Shown: in pieces, positions 59,362-64,000 of the stretch | How positions within the stretch are numbered: position 1 is the first letter of the stretch | Layout: every line of letters starts with the position of its first letter | Notes under the pieces: model-generated | What the model was told of the DNA's origin: nothing | The model's input: only the letters and a program-made list of their open reading frames with translations | Databases searched by the model: none | Program-made: the position numbers and the translations under genes | NCBI GenBank assembly: GCA_963693085.1 | Contig: OY856409.1 | Coordinates: 661,539,591 to 661,603,590 of the forward strand | Origin: Alisma plantago-aquatica | Lineage: Eukaryota; Streptophyta; Magnoliopsida; Alismatales; Alismataceae | Direction of reading: 5' to 3' | Length of the DNA: 64,000 nucleotides

Positions 59362-60101
59362 CACTGTTCGGGAAATTGGTCTGCACGACCGCATATACTC
59401 CCGCATATACCTATTCAGTCACCCTACCACATCGCATGTTACTAATCGGTCCACTAAGCGGTCATGGGCCGCATATACTCCCGCTTGTCCGATTAAGCAA
59501 CCGATTAAACTCTACTTTTTGAAAATCCCACAACTAATGTTCATGCATTTCGTACATACATGCATATATATACACACATTTCATTATATATATAAATTGA
59601 GATATATAGTCATTGAATTATATGTATACATTGTAATACATACGAAAAATTTCCACACACATTTGTACATTTATTCGAATAACTTTTGATATATTAACAT
59701 GTATAGATACATATACAATATACCTAAATATACAATCACATATTTGTGCATGTACATATACAATTTGATTTATTCACATTTATACACACTATACATATAT
59801 TTGTACATTGATTTACCTACATTTTAGTATTTGTACATATATTACAAACACGTTCTATATATAGACATATATACATATATAAGCATATCATACATCACAC
59901 ATGCATATTAATATGTTTATAAGTAAATAGATGCACATGCCTACTCTACACATTTTAATTTATGATATCTCTATATTATTTTATATATAATTAATTTATT
60001 GAAATAAAAAAATCCAAAACTGCATATACTCCCGCATACTGCATATACTCTATGCAGTACCCTCTCCGCCCGTACATCACATACCGCTTTCCTAAACCAT
60101 G
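59362..60101. mobile_element. Non-autonomous hAT-like transposon
   Basis: 740 bp between perfect 8-bp duplications (ATTCTAAC), as expected for hAT. The termini are imperfect inverted repeats: CACTGTTCGGGAAATTGG against the reverse complement CATGGTTTAGGAAAGCGG, 12 of 18 identical. GCATATACTCCCGC words are clustered near both ends. The centre (59560-60010) is extremely AT-rich with TACATATA-type words. No transposase. The 117-codon ORF crossing the left end is fortuitous. Confidence 0.8.
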
Positions 60102-60109
60102 ATTCTAAC
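60102..60109. repeat. hAT target site duplication (right)
   Basis: Perfect copy of 59354-59361. Confidence 0.85.
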
Positions 60110-60180
60110 ACTCAAGCCTCATAAGCCTATATTACACGAAACATGCACTTGCATTTTATACACGTTATTTAAGGGTCTCA
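60110..60180 (+). repeat. Athila-type 5' LTR, part 2
   Basis: U5 end of the LTR, ending in CA six bases before the primer site. Confidence 0.75.
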
Positions 60181-60186
60181 AGTTTT

Positions 60187-60204
60187 TGGCGCCATTACTG
60201 GGGA
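60187..60204 (+). promoter_or_regulatory. Athila-type primer binding site, tRNA-Asp, decayed
   Basis: TGGCGCCATTACTGGGGA. Relative to the lineage consensus (TGGCGCC then GTTGCCGGGGA) it differs by G-to-A and C-to-T changes at CpG or C positions, as expected from deamination of methylated cytosine. Confidence 0.85.
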
Positions 60205-60613
60205 GTGACAAATTAGCACCAGGAGTATTACGACATGCCACTCTAGCCATTTTTATTTTTATTTTTCCAATAGAGCATAATTGATAATTTTTCTTTTTCC
60301 ATTTCATTAGTATTCTAAGTCTCACATTACCAATTTAATTTTTTAGGTACTAGTGCATGGTTCACACTTGAACTAAGGACTACAGAGAGTCCAGTCCACC
60401 AATTGTAGTTTAAGAAGAGATCTTGCATGAAGCATGAGAGTTTGGGGCTACATCTGAGAAGCTCATTCAAACTTCACCACCACAGTCAGATAAAGAACAA
60501 GCGACATTTATGGATCCAAATGGTGATGATCATGTGGAGGGCATGCCTGAAGAGTAGATAGTCTGGAAAAAGATAAATACATCATCAACTACAACTCAGC
60601 TTAGACAAATCAA
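60205..60613 (+). other. Athila-type leader
   Basis: About 400 bp between the primer site and the first recognisable gag text. Possibly contains the degraded gag N-terminus; no reliable start codon. Confidence 0.45.
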
Positions 60614-61250
60614 ATGCAAGCAATGAATGTTGGAAACTACAAAATTGACCCAACATCAGTGGCATTGATCAAATTACAATCATTTCATGGCCACAACATG
60701 GAGGATCCAATGGTGCATATAAACAATTTTGTGGAGAGTTGTGACATGTTGAATCTCGATATGATTCCAACCACGATAATTTATATGAATCTCTTTCCAT
60801 ATTCATATTAGATAAAGCTAAGGCTTGGTTCCTTAGCTTACTTCCAGAGTCAATTGATACTTGGGATGAGACGACATAATCTTTCTTTAGGAGATACTTC
60901 CCACCACATAAGACAAATGAATTGGTGGGAAAAATCTACAATTTCAAGAAATGTGATGAAGTCTTATTCAGAAACTTGGGAGAGATTTTTAAACATGCTC
61001 ATGAAAGTCCTACATCACATGATTGATCTATTTGGCAAAGCGAAGACATTCTATTTTGGCCTACACAATGAGAAGAGGACTACTCTTGATACTGTAGGGA
61101 CATGATTCCTCCTTAATAACAAAGCTACAAGATGTCACGAGATTATGAAGAACATGGCCAAACGAATCCTGGGGGAAGAGCGAGAAGCACCAGAAACAAT
61201 CAAAAGTGTTATGGAATCAAGAAATATATAGAACTAAAACCTTAAATGAA
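60614..61250 (+). pseudogene. Athila-type gag remnant
   Basis: Gag core motif: LIKLQSFHGHNMEDPMVHINNF then a C/D-containing helix and FPYSY at about 60660-60811. This matches the FxGxxxEDPxxHLxxF signature of plant Athila/Tat gag. After a stop at 60809 it continues in other frames with KAWFLSLLPESIDTWDE- and YFPPHKTNELVGKI-like text (near 60815-60950) and a TWERF-type motif. At least two frameshifts and many stops. Confidence 0.8.
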
Positions 61251-61922
61251 TAGAATCACTAAGAATCTTGATCAGAAATCTAGCACCACATCTGGAGGTG
61301 AATAGGAGGAGTGCATGTACTTATGATACAAAATAATAGGGGCAACAATGAATATTCATGGAATCACGATCTTAAGTTTTCTTGGAAGTAACCCAACAAT
61401 TTCCAACAGGATCCATCACAAGCACAACAACCCAAATAGAAGCAACACAACACTTCACAACAATATCAACAAGATATGGGTCTTAGTAAGATGGACATGG
61501 TAGAAAACATGCTAGGAAAACTTATGAGTCAGAATTAGGCCTATCTAGACCAACCAAAATGGGAGCAACAGAATCAAGGGGCTCAAATTTGCAACATTAA
61601 GAATTAAATTTTACAATTAGCAATGGAGGTGGCATCCATAAAGAATTTCAACCATCAAGGATTTCTAGGACATATGAATATTCCCATGAATAAGAAACAA
61701 ATAAAGGTAGTGCTTCTTTGTAGTGGTAAAGTGTTGTTGAATGAGAAGAAAGTTATTCTAGAGTAGAGTACAACACCAGATGACACTAGAGCAGAAACAA
61801 AAGAAATTCCTCTAGATCAGGCACAAAACCCTACACCTTAGGAGGAACCCACAAAAGAGGAAAAGATTTGGCAAATAGAAACTAAGAAGGAGTCTTACAT
61901 TCCACCTCATCATAACAAAAAT
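61251..61922 (+). other. Athila-type gag-protease linker, decayed
   Basis: Gln/Asn-rich in several frames (CAACAA-type codons near 61395-61470), as is the region between gag and protease in this lineage. No frame is open beyond a few dozen codons. Confidence 0.55.
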
Positions 61923-62568
61923 GTGACTCCAGTACTATTCCCTAATATCTTAAAGGCCAAAAAAGTTGATCAATGGTTCAAGAAATTTTTGGACACGTTC
62001 AGGAAGCTTCGCATCAACCTACCACTCATAGATGCTATTAAGCATATTCCCTCATATGGTAAGTTCTTAGAGGATATCATCTACAAAAAGAGGAGGATAG
62101 CTATTCAAATGTCATTGTATCACAGGTAGAAGCCAACAACTTGATACAAAGGAAACTACCACAACATAAACAAGATCCATGATGCTTCAATATACCATTC
62201 TACATTGGAAAGGTCAAGTTTGGAGAGGCATTATGTGATTTTGTACAAGTATTAATCTTATGCCGATCACAATAAAGAAATTGGGACTCAAGGAATCAAG
62301 GAAGAGTAACATGACAATTCAACTAGTAGACAATTCATTGGTGAGGCTAATAAGTGTCTATGAAGATTTTCTAGTAATAGTGGATAAATTCATATATCTA
62401 GTAGATTTTATAGTCATAGAAATGCAAGATGACTATGGTAATGAACTACTCTTAGGAAAGAAATTCCAAGCCATAGCGGGTATGAATTTGGATGTGGCGA
62501 GAGGAAAACTAACACTAGGGATCCAAGATGACCAGTTTGAGATAAAGCTACCTGATTATCAACAATAG
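61923..62568 (+). pseudogene. Athila-type protease region
   Basis: 61923-62129 encodes a segment with VDQWFKKFLDTFRKLRINLP and PSYGKFLEDIIYKKR, the conserved lead-in to protease in Athila elements. The expected ALCDLGASINLMP active-site stretch near 62225-62265 is broken (ALCDFVQVL then a shift). The frame resumes as MPITIKKLGLKES (62260) and stays open for 102 codons to 62568, with a VDFIVIEMQDDYGNELLLGK(K)F motif where an LGRPF-type end is expected. Confidence 0.8.
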
Positions 62569-62979
62569 ATCAAGGTGAAGGCACAATGTCACATGATGCA
62601 ACTTTCGGATAGTGAGGTGTCTCTAGTATTGGGGATACCATTTCTAGACATGGCCAATGTCATGAAAAAGGTGGACAAAGACACTCTCTCTATAGATATT
62701 ATGGAACATACAAAGCAAACATCTTTAACAAAGGCAGTGAAGTATCATGATGAACCAGAAGAGGAAGTGTACCCAACGACATCCACAGATACAATCTCTT
62801 TTTCCATCATGCAGACATACCCTTAACTACCTTTAGAAGCTTTTCGTGTGAATTCTGTGGATAACTGCACACGTTAATATCTATTAGAAGAGTGTGCCTG
62901 ATTTCTAAAGGCATTTCCATGTTTCTACTCAAGACATTTTGATAATCTAGGATTGTCACCTCCCCCATTAGTCCCATAG
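62569..62979 (+). other. Athila-type protease-RT spacer
   Basis: An 83-codon open stretch (62575-62826) encodes an acidic peptide ending EEEVYPTTSTDTISFS. It corresponds in position to the variable linker between protease and RT. Confidence 0.5.
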
Positions 62980-64000
62980 TTGCAATGTCCACCTGAGTTG
63001 GAATTGAATCCACTACCACCACACCTGAAGTATACATTCTTGGCAATGGACAACAAACTTCCAATGATTTTATGTGCATCACTAAGTCTGAAAGAGGAAG
63101 AGCAGCTACTCGTCATTCTAAAGAATCATAAAACTGCATTTATGCGGTCCATTGCTGACATCAAGGGGATCTCCCTTATCTTATGTCAACATATGATTTG
63201 GAACCTCAATAATGTCTACATCCCATCATGAATGAGGCAGTGAAGAAAGAGGTAGTGAAGCTTCTATCAGTATATATAATTTGTGCTATTTCATATTTCA
63301 AATAAGTTAGTCCCTCTCAAGTAGTTCCTAAGAAGGGAGGAATAATAGTCACTACAAATCTAGCCAGTGATCTAGTTCTATTAGGTTAGTGACCAGGTGG
63401 TGAGTTTGTGTTTATTATCATTTATTAAATGTCACCACTTCAAAATACCATTTTCTACTAACATATATAGATCAAATCCTTCAGAGTCTGACATGCCGCT
63501 CATACTTTTTATTTTTTGAAGGTTACTCTAGTTGCAATTTGATTTCTACCAAACCACATGATTAAGAGAAGTTTACCTTCACTTGTACATATGGTACTTT
63601 TGCTTACCGTTGTATGCCTTTCGATCTTTTTAATGCTCTGATGACATTTCAATGATGTATACTTGCTATTTTTTTGGATATGGTAGAGAAAAAAATTTAT
63701 GGACAATTTTTTTAATCTATGGAGAGTTGTTTGAGGACTTCCTTTCAGTCTAGATAATGTTTTGCAAAGGTGTGAGAACACTCATCTAATTTTAAAATGG
63801 GAGAAATGCCATATGATGGTGATTGAAGGAATTGTACTAGGGAACCTAATGTCTAACAAAGGGATGGAAGTTGATCCAGTGAAAATAGAGATGATATTCG
63901 AGATACCTCCACCATATTTGGTGAAAGGAGCTAGGGGTTTTTAAGGACATGTCGGTTTTCATCAACATTTTATTTAAGATTTTTTGAAGATTGCCAAACC
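62980..64000 (+). pseudogene. Athila-type reverse transcriptase remnant, cut by the window edge
   Basis: Recognisable pieces in order: LPPHLKYTFLAMDNKLPMIL (near 63010-63070), a HKTAFMRSIADIKGIS segment (63128-63170), VSPSQVVPKKGGI near 63310-63345, GTFAYRCMPFDLFNALMTFQ (near 63595-63655), then LILKWEKCHMMV-EGIVLG and a PPPYLVKGARGF end (63780-63944). The FMDD catalytic box expected near 63690-63715 is not recognisable. The RNase H and integrase should follow beyond 64000. Confidence 0.82.

Larger units (their letters stand above)
57837..64000 (+). mobile_element. Athila-type LTR retrotransposon, cut by the window edge
   Basis: A plus-strand element with a 5' LTR (57837-60180, interrupted by a hAT-like element), a tRNA-Asp-type primer site and degraded gag, protease and RT in Athila order. 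The start TGTTGCATTGC is the first TG consistent with the LTR text but cannot be checked without the 3' LTR. Coding decay is heavy, with a stop or shift every few dozen codons. Confidence 0.82.

Noticed and set aside
59336..59689. 117-codon ORF
   Set aside because: It crosses the left boundary of the hAT-like insertion, so it cannot predate it, and most of it is AT-rich low-complexity sequence.

Overview
This window looks like repeat-rich nuclear DNA of a flowering plant. It is AT-rich, I found no host gene, and almost every base belongs to a transposable element (TE) of a plant-specific family: Tekay/Del-type chromoviruses, Tat/Athila-type Ty3-gypsy elements, an L1-type LINE with a plant DUF4283 ORF1, a CACTA (En/Spm) transposon, a tRNA-derived SINE, a copia LTR, a hAT-like element and a MITE. 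The species cannot be named from the sequence. No intact coding region is present. The nearest is the CACTA transposase, which is interrupted by one in-frame TAG.

Layout, left to right. 1-1506: tentative LTR-like remnant. 1997-8634: complete non-autonomous Tat/Athila-type LTR element on the minus strand, with target duplication ATAGT and one odd ORF. 9006 to at least 53893: an old Tekay-like chromovirus on the minus strand, here called element X. Its left LTR lies in three pieces (9006-9460, 15772-16003, 33121-35197), its degraded gag-pol is at 35240-39759, and its right LTR starts at 39876. X acts as the host for the rest of the nest. Its left LTR received a 6.3-kb LINE (9461-15755, 16-bp target duplication) and a 17-kb plus-strand Tekay chromovirus, here called G1 (16004-33120). 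G1's 5' LTR was later hit by a CACTA transposon (17191-23460), and its 3' LTR by a SINE (30622-30779). X's right LTR received a 12-kb LARD-like element (40517-52590, target duplication ACTGA) with 4.83-kb LTRs and no coding capacity, and a 394-bp MITE in a TA microsatellite (53232-53625). From 53894 onward there is a minus-strand gypsy LTR plus remnant (element Z), then a short copia LTR (56715-56903), then an Athila-type element on the plus strand (57837 to the right edge). The Athila 5' LTR carries a 740-bp hAT-like element (59362-60101).

The elements can be ordered by nesting. X is oldest, then G1, the LINE and the LARD inside it, then the CACTA, SINE and MITE. Apart from nesting they are linked by likely cross-mobilisation. 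G1 encodes (or once encoded) gag, protease, RT, RNase H, integrase and a chromodomain. Its LTR shares recognisable blocks with the LARD LTR, and both use an initiator-methionine tRNA primer site, so G1-like elements are plausible partners for the LARD. The minus-strand element at 1997-8634 uses a tRNA-Asp-type primer site, like the Athila-type element at the right end, and would similarly depend on a Tat/Athila partner.

The most unusual points are the LARD and its apparent kinship with G1, the unexplained ORF of the 1997-8634 element, and two long near-perfect palindromes that flank the CACTA transposase. Percent divergences mentioned are by-eye impressions, not computed values.
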